Below, piece after piece: positions 1 to 12,879 of a DNA stretch of 64,000 bases. Each line of letters starts with the position of its first letter. The stretch's first letter is position 1. The translations under genes were made by a program, and so were the position numbers. The stretch comes from Labyrinthula sp. Ha. Its lineage: Eukaryota; Sar; Bigyra; Labyrinthulida; Labyrinthulaceae. Where the stretch lies: NCBI GenBank assembly GCA_015227615.1, contig JAALGZ010000051.1, positions 62,001-126,000 of the forward strand, in the 5' to 3' direction. Below the pieces are notes generated by a model. The model did no database searches. It worked only from the letters and a program-made list of their open reading frames with translations, and was not told where the DNA came from.

Positions 1-6
1 GTTTAG

Positions 7-1292
7 CCAATATGTATATTGATATGGCCTCTATAGCAGGTCTGGCCAAATACACTGGCGGTCACTCACACATGTATGCAGAATCAGACCTGCAAACCGC
101 GTTTGCTAGTGACCTAGAAAGGTCTTTAACTCGAGAGACGGGTTGGGAAGGTGTAATGCGAGTACGGGGCTCGTCAAATATTTCAATTAAGGCTATTTAT
201 GGTTCATTCTTATTAAGAGGCAAAGATTTGATGGCGTTACCAACTACTAATGCTGATGCATCTTTTGCGGTAGAGTTTGGTTTTCCATCACAAAAGAATG
301 AAAAAGGTTCAGACGGTGCACAGTTTGTCAATCCTTCTACTTTGACACGTCCTGTTATAATTCAAACTGCACTTCTTTACACAAACTCAGACGGCGAACG
401 AAGAATACGTGTTCTAACAAGCATTGTACCTATTTCTAACTCTATGGAGCAACTCTATGGACAGTTAAGACCTTCCAATGTTGACTCGGTTGTGAACTTG
501 TTTGCCAAAAAAGGAGTAGAAATAGTTAATAATAGTGGACTAGAGGATCTTAGACGAAAACTACAACTTCAACTCGTCGAATTTGTTCGAGGATACAAAA
601 CTGTTGCTAAGAAAATAGGTGAAACTAACAATGGCCCTGCAAACTCGGGGCCAACACCGGGGGCTCAGCCTCCAGCTGTTAATGGAAACGGACCGGCACC
701 TACTGGGCCCAAAGTTGAGTTAATGTTACCAAAGTCCATGGCTAATATGCCCTTGACTTTTCTCGCTATGATCAAAAGTTCTGGTTTCAGAGGTGGGAAG
801 GAAATAACCTTGGATGAACGAGTTGCTTGGCTCGATGTGTTGTCTCGAATGTCAAATTACGACGCAAAACTGTTATATGAACCAATTATCTACGGATGTT
901 TGGCAAATGATTCGTCGAAGCTAACACTTCAGAAACTCAAGGCGACAGCTCGGTGTTTGCGCACCGATTCCGTTGTTCTATTTATGAATGGTGTTGTTGA
1001 TCTAATTTGGATTGGAGCTAAAGCAGTAAAGTTTGCAAAGTTGGGGCAAGTGAAAGCGTTGATGGAGAAGAAGATGAAAGAGTTTCAAGATGAGAGACTT
1101 AAAAAACTGGAAGTCAACGGCGATTACCCACGGGTAAGAATCATACACGAAGGTTCCCGGGAGGACATGCGAATTTTTAGGCCAATGATGTTTCTAGATC
1201 GTCAGAACTTTAATGGCGGCAGCACGACGTATGAAGAATTTCTTCAAACCTTGTTGGATCATAGTAAGACAAACAACAGATTTAGGAGGTAA
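7..1292 (+). CDS. SEC24: Sec24, COPII coat cargo-binding subunit, C-terminal part (5' end outside window)
   Basis: Sec24 pairs with Sec23 in the inner COPII coat and selects cargo for vesicles leaving the ER. The visible part starts at the end of the trunk domain (YIDMASIAGLAKYTGG, matching the Sec24 'Y-D-A-...-TGG' block). It continues through the beta-sandwich (Y-S-GERRIRVLT region), the helical domain (SGFRGGKEITLDERV, typical of Sec24) and a gelsolin-like C-terminus. A Gly/Pro/Asn-rich linker of about 30 residues (codons near 630-715) interrupts the helical part and looks lineage-specific. The window opens with GTTTAG, which fits the 3' end of a short intron like those found elsewhere here. 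The exon would then start at base 7, and the ATG at 12 is not the real start. Stop is TAA. Function rests on family recognition and is secure. Confidence 0.93.
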
Positions 1293-3514
1293 CTTTACTG
1301 CTAATGTATCTACACTGCTTTCACTTAACTTTTGATCTCCTTAACAACGAGTGCGGCCTTCCAGAAAAGCACGTATACTTTTTTACCTCTGTCGTGTTCA
1401 GGTTTAGGAGTTGGCTAAACTTTTTTTGCAAAAACAACAACTAAGCGACTCAAGCTTCATTACTCCAATGTGCGTTTGAAACCAAGGGAACAGGAAAGAA
1501 GGGGTGCTTATATAGAAAATATACTACAAGTTAACGGAGACAGCAGTGAAATGAATCTATATCGAGTATAAATGCGCTTGGTGAGTAATACATTAAAACA
1601 CTCTTAAGAGTCTTCCAAAGCAAAAATAAAAGTCAAAACAAGATACTCCCTGATCTGCTTATCATATGAGACACTACTGCGTGCTGGAGTAATTGCTATT
1701 AGAAAGTACTACTACTCGGAATCTCGTTTGTCAACAAGATGGCCCATGAAAATGTTTGATAGCATCCAGATTTCGACAACAGGTTGATAAGGATTCAGGT
1801 TTAGGTATACTTTCTATTTCCACTGAAAGAAAATGTTTTCAATACCTTAACCTGAGCAAGAACTATGTTTGTAGAAAGTTTCGTGAAAGCTTCGACCACG
1901 TTCTGGGGCAATAGTTTAAACCTGGTCCACTTGAGTTAAAATGGTTCAACTCAGTTTATGCTCTCGAATATGACATTATCTTCCACCTTTGATATTCCTT
2001 TCTACCTGCTTCATTGCCCAGGAGTTCTAGAGTGCAGAGTAACAACCTCAATATGACCAATTACAGTTCATCTAGTGAATTACCACTCTATGCACTCCTC
2101 AATTAGAATTTACAAAAAATGAAAGGAGAGTTTTGTGCAGATTCTGCTAGAAAGAGAAGGTAATTTAGCATATTTGTTATGACCAAATTCAGGAACTATT
2201 CAATGCCAAGAAAAATAATCAGGACAAAGTCAATGTAAATGAATGAAAAACTCTAATACTACACAAGGAAAAAATAAGCTTTCATCATCACCCTCTATTC
2301 GTGGCGATGAAGTTTCTTGTTTTTGTGTTTGTCCAATAATGTTTTCCTATTTTTTTAAATTGCTTGCTTGGTTAGTTTATTAGAAAATTTACCTGTGGAG
2401 GATTGAAAACCGAATAAAGTTTCCAAGAAATCTGTTAAGTCGTTGCAACATTAATCTAATATGAATTTTCTAGTGGATATTCAGAAGAAGCGTAAATTTT
2501 CCTCTAGATGCGTTCCTAAAAAGCTCAAGAGCTAAAAACTAAGAACGTCATATGTATTATGATTGTATATTCACTCCAAGTCTTCACAGAGTTTGGGTTC
2601 CATATATTGTTTCTATCCATCTTCATGCCTTTATAGCTCTCTATATCGCCAATTTTCTTCCAAGAGAAGGAGTTTTTGAAGCTCTTATTCTAGACTCAAA
2701 CACAATATTTATTTGAATCTTATTTTTTTGTCACTATTTCTACTGAAGTAAGTCTAAGCAGGTGATTCACGAAGTTGAATTCGAGAACTTTAGCAAGATA
2801 TGAAAAATATGCTTTTCACGTATAATCCTTTTGACACTTTAGATAAAATTCTTTGCTCATTTGTTGGTACCGCATAAACAGTGGACTTTATCTACAGATG
2901 AACACAGAAGCAAAGCTTGCTGAAACAAATATTATGGAAACATATATTTTCTAAGAGAATAATGTGTATTTAGTTTCACTTGTTGCAGTTCAAACAAAAA
3001 AGAATAGGTTCTTGTATTATAAATACAACAAGTTGTAATAGATTCCGAATTGAAGGGCTTTAAAGGAGGACGTGTAGCTCTGGAAACAGATTAGAAAATC
3101 AATGTTCCTATAGCTTGTTAGTAAGCTCAGAAAGAATTTAGTTGGAAGAAGTATTCCTTTGCGTATTGTTTTCAAAGCTTATTCTTGAATCAAAATTTTG
3201 CATTCTTATTTGAAGTAAGAAAATGCACAATAGTTATACTTGATATGTCATAAAAAAGTTTATCTATGGGCAATGCTTTAAAATAAAACTGATGACATTA
3301 TTGTTTTAGACTATGTAATTGAACAACCTGTATATTTTTTTGTTGCGTTTCAGTTTTTCATATAACTAATCTCAATATTACATAGTAGTGAACAAACTGC
3401 TCTTTTCCAGGCTCATTGCACTATTGAACCAATATTAAATCTTACGATTTTCTTCTGCCTTAAAAAGAAAACATAAAAACTAATTACGAAATAAAATTAT
3501 ATTACTAAAAAGTA
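1293..3514. other. Intergenic, 2.2 kb, nothing recognised
   Basis: AT-rich sequence between Sec24 and the minus-strand membrane protein gene. No open frame of convincing length or composition, no RNA gene and no obvious repeat was seen. It must contain the 3' flanks of both genes, which converge here. Confidence 0.6.
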
Positions 3515-4525
3515 TTACTCTTCTTTATTCAATGCCATCGAACGTTGAAAAGATAAAAATCCGATAAGTGATAAGTCCTGGTAAATATTTGCAAGTATGA
3601 TATTATCAACTAAAACATTTTTTAACTCTATATCCTCACTGTTTATCAAACTGTCTGGATCTACAAAAATCAATAGTGCAGCAATGGTATCCACGACAGT
3701 AATAATACTTAATCCAACAAATGTCTTTGACATACCTGGTATAAACTTTCCTGAACGCACTTCATATGCAGTTTTATAAAATCCACTTATTGTAAAAGCG
3801 AAGAAACGAAACCACGCATAGTAAAAATCACTTGTATAAACACTTTCTCCCAATCTTTCTATATCACCAAATGCAATAAGTGAGAAGTTAAATGCTAAAT
3901 TTACAATAGCAAAAACAACGAGTGCAGACAATGTAACTAAATTCACGCCATATCCAACCCTAATTAAAGAAGTTTCTATCAGTTTCAAAGTGTTTATGAT
4001 TAAACAAATGATCAAGAGAGTTGATTGACCAGCGACACGTGGATTCTGTGTATGTTCTATGAACAAAATAACCAGAACGAAACTTGTCAATCCTTCAAAT
4101 ATCAAATCAGCAACTGAATGGAGAACAAGAGGAAAACCAAATTGAACTGAAGGATGTGTTTTTTGCATCGCCTTTATACTATACTTTTCTTTCCAACCAA
4201 AGCGAGAGCCAAGAAGCAGGTTCAGGAGAAATGTCAGGGGGGACAGGTCTGAGTAGTATTGACAGAGAGCACAAAATCTGAGGATCGTAGCAATAGAAAA
4301 ACCAAGTGTGAAGAGAAAGAGAAATTCCCCATTTCCTTTTTCAGCTTCGTCGATGTAGATTACAAGAGCGAGGAGTTGTACAATCGTGTTTATGATGGAA
4401 GCAACGGAGACTACCATAACAGCGCTATCTCGAAGGTGTTCATCAGAATCATTTTGATTGAGATAATTGTTGAATATTCTTGCAGACACGTAAGCTCTTC
4501 CTGATCCTTCACTTGGCACAAACAT
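3515..4525 (-). CDS. Multi-pass membrane protein, unknown function
   Basis: A 336-residue protein beginning at an ATG (4523-4525). It has about eight hydrophobic segments, roughly at residues 35-58, 68-88, 95-107, 130-155, 168-185, 193-218, 268-290 and 305-325. The N-terminus (about 30 residues) and the C-terminus (ends NKEE) are polar. I recognise no family motif; the even spread of helices would fit a transporter or a receptor-like integral protein. The open frame is uninterrupted despite the AT-rich setting, which argues that it is real. No close neighbour: the nearest genes are Sec24, 2.2 kb away and convergent, and the split membrane-protein gene 8 kb away. Several plus-strand open frames in this stretch are only its shadows. 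Confidence 0.75.
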   Translation of the reverse strand: MFVPSEGSGRAYVSARIFNNYLNQNDSDEHLRDSAVMVVSVASIINTIVQLLALVIYIDEAEKGNGEFLFLFTLGFSIATILRFCALCQYYSDLSPLTFLLNLLLGSRFGWKEKYSIKAMQKTHPSVQFGFPLVLHSVADLIFEGLTSFVLVILFIEHTQNPRVAGQSTLLIICLIINTLKLIETSLIRVGYGVNLVTLSALVVFAIVNLAFNFSLIAFGDIERLGESVYTSDFYYAWFRFFAFTISGFYKTAYEVRSGKFIPGMSKTFVGLSIITVVDTIAALLIFVDPDSLINSEDIELKNVLVDNIILANIYQDLSLIGFLSFQRSMALNKEE

Positions 4526-7500
4526 TCTTTCTGGAACTTGAGTTAACTGGTATTGTTGAAACTGCAGGTGTTAACCGAAGCTAGCTGATAACTCTCAATC
4601 TATATTCTATTAGTAGCTGGCTTGAACCGGTAAAGATGACTTAAATGAACATCAATAAACTAACTTACCGTAGAACTTGGATATAAGATGAGTTATATAC
4701 CTTATTAAGATGTATATATTGTTTACCAAATGAAGTTGACGTTTGAAGAACAAATATCAAAACTCAAATCATGTTATCAAAATTTTATAGTTTTGACATT
4801 TTGTTGATGCTTTGATATTTCTCAAATGATGTTTGAGTTTTTGATTTATAAAAATTCGTCAAATGATATTTGGGCCGCGTCGCTAAACGCCAAATAGGCT
4901 AGATACTTTTTTATTCAATTTTTGCGCCGTATGAAAACCATGAGAAATGGACTACATGTTCCGGGAATATCCTGAGAATATATAGATTCATGAACGTATA
5001 TCCAAGGAAGGGGCGTTGCCTACAATGTACTTATTGAAATTAAGTGCTGAGACGAATGAACTTGTGGGCCACATAACCTAAATATCAAGTGATACTCATG
5101 ATTTCATGATAACTCACTCAAAGTAAAATCAAAGTCCTCAAAGCTCGTTTGATGTATCATGCTAATATCAAACGGAACCCCTATTACCAAGAATGCCAAG
5201 TTTAATTGCATAAAGGAATGTCTCTTTTTTACGGTGACAACCAGATTCAGGCCTCAATTCAAAGGAATATCTAATACCCCATATTTGGTGCACTCCCTTG
5301 TATAAGGTTCTTTTGCTAACCCTCCAGTGCTACCAAACCAGCGTAGAATCTCAAATGTTCTTTCTGAAGGATTACTTTCTCATTCATTGGTACTTTCACA
5401 ATTCGACGTACTAGTACACTCTGTAACAAAAATGGCTGCACTTTATGCAAATACTCTTCTCCCATTAGACCTAAGAAGTTTATTAATTTTTTTCATTAAT
5501 TCATGTCGCCCTTCAAGATATCCTGTGCATCAGTTACTAATTGTTGCTGGGTCTACCTTTTCTTATCAATCAAGTTTCTGTAAAACTTTAGTATTGTTCA
5601 ACAAATCAGTATTTTATTTCAATTATTTTTCATAATGATTCACATACACGTAGCTTCATGTGTTCACCTTTAATACTTATTTTTGCAATAGCATTCAATG
5701 AGTTTGAGCTGGGTGTCGAGCTTTGACTCCTCTGAATTCAGATTTTCCTTGTTTAAACAGAGATAATAAACTAAATACGCTATAAATATTACCTGATAAC
5801 TTTCAAATTAATGTCTTTTTATTCTTAACATTGCAGTTGTTTAATTTGCTGTTAATGTGGGCGTAGAGTAAATAAGATTGATCTGAGAGATATTGAGGCA
5901 TCTTAAACCCCAAATCACCCAAGCCGAGTTTTCGAGCAATGCCGAATCCGTAAAACTTTTGTATGAAACTCAAAGTTTTCAGTTAATTAATCAATAATAT
6001 TCGAAGTGTCTTCGTTTTGTTCTTTTTCTGCAACCATTTCTGCTAATAATATATACCTCTAGTTTCATTTCTTTTTCACTTTGATTTTTTCTGCCTTAAA
6101 AAGACGTCACAAACCATAACCTAATTTTATATTTGTTGCACCTCTTCTGCACTGTTTCTCAAGAAATTATTACCTTGATCTGCCAATTTTTAGTTGGTTG
6201 AGATTTTGGTCATAGTATTTAATTCGTTCCTTTCTCCAACTAGCTAAATAAGTATAAAGTTCTTATTTATAAGTAAAATTAAAAATAATACTATTTAATA
6301 GCTACATTGCGGCTTCTTTCAGCTTGGACTTGAGCAAATGACATTTCAACAGTGCTTTGGATACCGTAACGGTTTGGTATTTTGTTGCTTCTATTTTTAG
6401 AAAAACTAAGACCACCGATGCACTACTTAAAATCCTGAGCCACTTAGTTAGACCGAGATTTCCCATCAAAATTAATCTTTGTACGCCATTAGTTTAACTC
6501 TTTCTGTACCATAAGCTGGAAAAATCCTTACTGTTAAATATTTGTCTTTCAAAGGTACTAACCATAGTGCGATAAACTTTCAGCTTACAACAATATGCAT
6601 AGAACGGGGTTTTATTTGAATTTTTTTCATCTTAAATGAAGTAACTTCCAGTGTTTAATAACTTGTTCAATATATATTTGATACCTTTTATGCGCTCAAC
6701 GTCATGATTTTGACTTATAACCAAGAATCTATTGATAGCGCATATTTTCTGGCATCTATAAACCTTTAATCTAGAAAATATTCAGTCAATATATTTTTGA
6801 AGTAGCTTAGAATTCCCGGTTGATTGGTCAGTCAGGTTTTGATAGAACCATTTGAAATAGGATATATCAAACCTTTTGCAATTTTGAGAGTTTCTAACTG
6901 TAGCTTGTGGTTAAGATAATTTTTTTATACTAAGATTCTGAAGTTTCATGTACCATTCATCTAAGAACAACCATACTGGTTTATTCGGCTGGAAAATTTT
7001 ATGTCAAAATCTTTTCTAGACTTTAGGATAAATGAACATATGTTTCAAGATTCTTAAAGAAAATCACTCGGGTATTATATAACATCTTCTCCTCTATGAA
7101 CATACATTGAAATTATGTATTGCACCAGCAAAGTGAAAAGGATACTATCAAGCATTTTTAGAGAATATTGAAATGATCTAAGACCTTCTGGGTTCTTTTT
7201 GGTTAAACATTTGTTCTGATACTGTCACAAGTCTTCGTATGCTGTCATAAATGATAGTTTCTTGCCATCTTCTTCCATATACAACCATAGCTTCAATAAC
7301 TTACTTTAATATACAGCCATGGTAGCTAAGATGAACGTGGGCATTAAAATCAAAAAAAATATTTTTCTAATTCGGTATTGTCCTTTTTGCATAACTGTAA
7401 ATAGCTAATATCAAGTTGAGAAATATTCTTATCCTAGAATAAAGAAGCGAATTCTTATTCTATGGATATTAGGTTTATAGTCTTAACCGGTTTTATTGAA

Positions 7501-10500
7501 CTGTGCTTATAATATTTTCAACGTGGTGCTAATTCATCCACTTGTCACACACCTCAAGGCTAATCTTACTTGGCTTGCCGAGTTAATCTCCAGTTAAGCC
7601 ATTTAGATGAATTATTAGCTAGATTACTTAAGATGAGGAAGAATCATCTATGGTAATCTCCGTATCTATCTATCTTCTTTATTCATCTCTTAACTCTATT
7701 GGTATCTCAGGGCTGTCAGTATCATGGTGCATCTAGCTTTTCTGTGTGTATATATCCAACTTATCTTATGGCTTGCTCCTGATTATAAACATTATATTAC
7801 CTTGCAAAATAAAGGAAGTAGTGCAATATATTGAATTTTATTTTATAGATTGAAACTAGAGAAAATAGCTCACAAAAGAATGAGAAGATGGTTAAGAAGT
7901 TTAACACAGTTTTCAAGCTGAGAACGACTCCTCCTATAACCGCACTTGTATAGAAAAAAGGCTGAGTTAACCAAAAATGTCTTGTTTGGTTCGTTTGTTT
8001 TATTTTCCTTGTAGGTTGCATGGATAGCTTTTTTTATGATCCTTCAATTCTAGTTACCGTTATTACATTCGCTTTTTAAACATATAAGTTCCCGAACTAT
8101 ATATACTGATAGTTATATTTTAATTTGTATCCCTTGCAAAATTTTTCAGGTGTCTTTGTTATGAAACTAACAACTTTTAGAACCTATGTGAATCCATATT
8201 CAAAATATTTGACCAATATTATTAATCAAACATTAATTGGCCACAGGTGCCAAGCTAGGAAAGTATATTATGGGAATGGAAATATGTAACGTCAAATACA
8301 AGAACATCTATAAGCAGTCTATCAAATGAAGCATATTTATAAGATTAATGAAGCATAAATATTAATCATACTTAAAACTCCAAATGAGATAGTAAATGTT
8401 AGAATTTCTAATGGTTTTCCGCAGAGCATTTTAAATGGGGAAATAAGTGACATCATACTCTTCAAAATACGTAATTTCATTATAACTCAAAATAATGACA
8501 GGAACTGAGGGTGTGCAAAAATTCATCTTGTAGAAACTTATATATTTGAAATATACCTAAGATTTAATATAATTTTATCTCAATCTTCCTATAACCAAAT
8601 CTAAGAAGCTGGTGATAATAATGAAGTAGGTTGACTTCCCGTTCACCTTCTAAAGACCCTGACAGAATAAGGGTTAATAGTCATTAATGCCCTTCATATC
8701 ATTGGCACAAAGATCGATAAATAGAATACACCGATTCATAATAATGTTCATGGAGCTATGTTTTTCAATGAGCTAATGCAAAGTGAAATATAGAAATCAG
8801 ATGAAATGTCAAAATTTTCTGGAGCTTGAAATATAGTAATTTTAATATGATACGGCAAACTGTATTTAAGAAGAAATTAATCATTTAGATTTCAGATATA
8901 AACTTAATTGATGCGATAAATCTTGTTGAATATGCAACATTGTATATTCACCTTTTCTTTGGAAAGTCCGAATTATAGAAAAGACATTAAACCGCAATGC
9001 CAACTTTTTTTACATAGAAGGGGATCTTAAATCTATCTATCTATTCTTTAGCAGTTACTTAATCAATCATTAATCCAATTTTGAAATTCAAGCTCAAGTT
9101 ATTCAAGCACAATAATTTTTACATATAGTTTATTCTCAACTTCTTTCCGTATGCGTTATTATTTACCTTAGAAAAAATGAAATGTTTATAAATAGTTTAT
9201 GTCTTCTCTCACTCTTGTATTCATTATTTACTAAGAAATATAATTTTTACGGTAAAGCAACCTGGACACAAACTTTGGGGTACTGTTCTGTTTAATTTCT
9301 TTAAATACGAATATATATATATTGCCACTTTTAAAATTCCTACCAATTCTCCCACAAAAGGTAGCAAAGAAGTTTGTATTCTTTGTAAAATACCTTAGGT
9401 CTAAGACCATACTTCGTAGCTGTTGTCAATAATGCAATAGCCCTTCATCCTGTTTCTGCTGAGTCGTAGATTTGTATTCTATTGAGTCTAACGTTGGCAC
9501 TATATCGCTGGATGCCATTTTGGAAGGATAATTGGTTTGATTTAAAATCTCTTCAAGTGATCCCTATACTTCTTAGCTCATTTTTTGTGCATTTTTGAGA
9601 CTTACTGCATATTTTTCAAACTCCAATTGAATTTTTATTTTAGTTTTACTCGACAAAATTGCTTTCTAATACCCAAAACTATAGTCATCCGGTCACGTTA
9701 TACTTAATAACCAGACTGGATTTAGTTCAATGTATATGAGCTTGAAGTTACATGTACTTCATTAAAAAATTCGCTCTTCTCCCGAGAGTTTTAAAACCGT
9801 CGGATTAATAAAAAAATTCATGCCTTGTGTGAGCAAGTATGTTCTTGCTGTGTTATATAAACAGGTTATGGGCAAACTATGAAGACTGATACTTGCCTCT
9901 GGTAGGACTAATAATCTACATTGTTAAGAAATTTCATAATTATTCAATCTATATGTACAAAAACGATAGCTTTGTTTATCAATCTATTTTTGGTTCAGAA
10001 AAAGTTAAGTCAAATCCCGTAAGAAAAAAATAAAATTAGAATGACCAAGAATAACTTAGCCAAGGTATAGTTAATAGTCATTCGATATAAAACCGTATTC
10101 CGATGGTCTGTTATTTCCATTAAAAAAACACAGCTCAATTCTTAAAGTACATTGTGGGTAAGAATACTGCAGGTGATATGTAAGAATATATTCCCTATTA
10201 AACCTCTTGATGCTAGGATTCTGCAACTCTTAGTTAACTAAATAATCCATTGTACGTCTTAGTGTCACTGCTTAATATTTTTGCTGAAAATTTTAACCTT
10301 AAGAATTTTAATATGGATGCAGCTAGATAAAAGTTTTATTTATATATTCTATGCATATTATTTTTGCACTTAGCCTTTTCTAACGTCTGCTAAGCTCTTT
10401 TGGGCGAGATTTCAAAATATTGAATCATTGAAATATATGTTATCTTGTAAATTATAATTACTATTAATTTCATAATCAAGTTATGGAATAATATCAAACC

Positions 10501-12879
10501 CTTAAGCGCAAGAAATTTAGTTCCAAAGGTCAAGACAATTTTTTGTCATCATAAGTAATAAATTTAACCTCTTAACGTAAATATCTTTGACTGAAATTTC
10601 TATCAAAAGCATAAAGTTTTTCTAGAGGGTATCATATCTAACCATATTTTTTGATCTCAGAGTTTACCTTTCTTGCTGCTAATTGCTAGAGAAAAAAATA
10701 TTGTACTACCACATTGCTTCCTTCTTATATGCTATGTATTTTAGTTTCTTGTATAATATGGGTTGATTCTGACTTAACTCTGCACAGTTGCAATGGAAAA
10801 AATCTGTCAAGGGAGTTATCAGTAAGAACGCTCCGAGAGAAATTAAATACAATTTTATTTTATACAATTTTTTTTTTATTTTTTTCTTGTTTTGGAGCAT
10901 TTTTCTATACGCTAAGTATGTGTTTATTTTCTTAATGCTCACCATGATATACACTTGAAAATATATATAGCTTTATATATTGCACCTCCCTGTGCTTGAC
11001 TCTTGAGGAAAACTTGCTCTCTAAGTGGATTGAATGTATGCTTATGAGTCACGGATTTAAAGTATTAACTAGGAATTTGGCACCGATAGACCATATACAC
11101 ATATTTTAATACCATTAAACTGTATGTAAGATGGAAGTAAGGTCTCTAATGCAAATAAAATTCCTTTTTCTCTTTTAAAGGGGGAGGTTAATTGAAATAA
11201 ATTTGGTTCGCTACATGAATGATAATATGGTTTCCTTCCTGAATGGCCGCAAAACTTAATAACCTAAAAATTTAAATACTAAGTATCTATCTTTAGAAGC
11301 ATCAAAATGATGTTTATGCAACAGATTTAACCCCCCCACTCATCTATGGATTAATTAAATTTAGGATCTTGCTTGACAAAGGAGTTGTACTTAGATATTA
11401 TGGAGTTTAATGGGACGAGAGGGCATCACTGCAGAAGAGCTTGTTAAAATAAACAGCAGTAATATTGATGAAACTAGAACAGAGTCACAAAATATTCTTG
11501 TGACTTCATCCTGGAAGAAATCTAGTAATAATAAAGTAGGAAACCTGAATATAGCGAGGTTGAAAGCTATTGACAATACTTTCATTTGTGATGAAAGCGA
11601 AGAAAATGTCTCGGCGTGATTAGGATCAAATAAAGCACAGGTCCAAGGTATAGTCTCCACAGTGCCTGAATTTTTATCAATCCAAACTATCATTGTGTCT
11701 TCTAAACGTCTTTTCAGCCATAGTGGTTAACATTATAATGGGAAAAGCAAAATTACTGCAGAAAATTTTATGACAAAGATGGAGCTTGGCATGTGAACAG
11801 GATTCTTTGCAGAGCAAGGTACAGAAAAATTTGACTATAGGTTCGTTAATTTGGTTATTCGTGCCGTTGATAGAGATTCTGCGGAGATTTTTTTTCCAAA
11901 TAAGATTTAAACACAATAGTCTATACTATATCTTTCTCCTAAGCAAAGTCTCGTGCCTAAGGGAGCAATTAAGGTGAAATATTCTCGTTTCAACTCAAGT
12001 AATGAATAAATCATGTCAAAACTGCACCCAACTTATTTAAACTGCACGTGACCTATTTAATAAAAAGTTATTATCTTGTTACTCAATCTAAGCTCAGCAA
12101 TTCTCTGAGCATCCCTGTTCACACTCTTCTACACATGTGGTGTCCTCAGTTACTGAAACTTAAGGAAAACAATAGAAAAACATTTCTTGTTCTAGATCTA
12201 CAAGATTCTCCTACTTTTAGACATTTCTAGACACGTTTTTTTTTCAAGACTTGTTGTTTGGTTCTCGAAATTTCATTTTTTTGGGAAATCAAAAAAACGG
12301 AAGTTGGCGAATTGTTTGACCACAGATTATTTCTTTAGTCCCTTCTCGATTCTCACCAGAATCCCAATAGTATTCTCAGCTCTTACTCGTTTCTCGGAAG
12401 TTCTCGACAAAGCCCATTTCCCGACTCCTGAATCCCAGTCATGGTCCCAGCTTTCTTACGCGCAACATACGAGGTCTCATTTTACGTGCAAGTTTCTTTA
12501 CTGAAAAAGGCTTAACGGTATTCTTAACAACGAGAAAAACTCAAAGAAGAATATAAATAACATTAAGAGAAAATATTCATGGTATATTTATGGTATTGCA
12601 GTACCGATATTTGCTCTATGGCTTCCTGGTGATACGAATATACCAGTAACCTGTCAAAAGAACCAAACTAAACCAGGAGAGATGATTTTTTAGTTTGGGA
12701 GTTGATGTACAGTGTTAGCAAGAATTTAGTATTTTGCAGTTCTTAGCAATACTTATGGTGAAAGTTTTATATGCAATCTAGAACCTAGCTTCCGCTTGGA
12801 ATATTGTTGTTGCATCACGTGCAAGTCACATTCAAAGAACCTGGCTACGAAAGTAGCAAACTATCTACCAAAACGAAAC
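4526..12879. other. Gene-poor stretch, 8.3 kb
   Basis: Very AT-rich, with homopolymer runs and only short open frames on either strand. Around 4755-4850 an imperfect inverted repeat is built from ATCAAAACTCAAATCAT and a near-complement. At 11.39-11.98 kb several 60-100 codon frames overlap on both strands. One on the plus strand (11410-11619) has a protein-like composition, but nothing in it is recognisable. I see no RNA gene or complete mobile element. Confidence 0.5.

Noticed and set aside
4912-5060. Weak similarity of this stretch to parts of 57.3-57.95 kb, suggesting a decayed repeat family
   Set aside because: Matches are short (about 20-30 bp at 75 percent), AT-rich and in different order, so chance cannot be excluded by eye.
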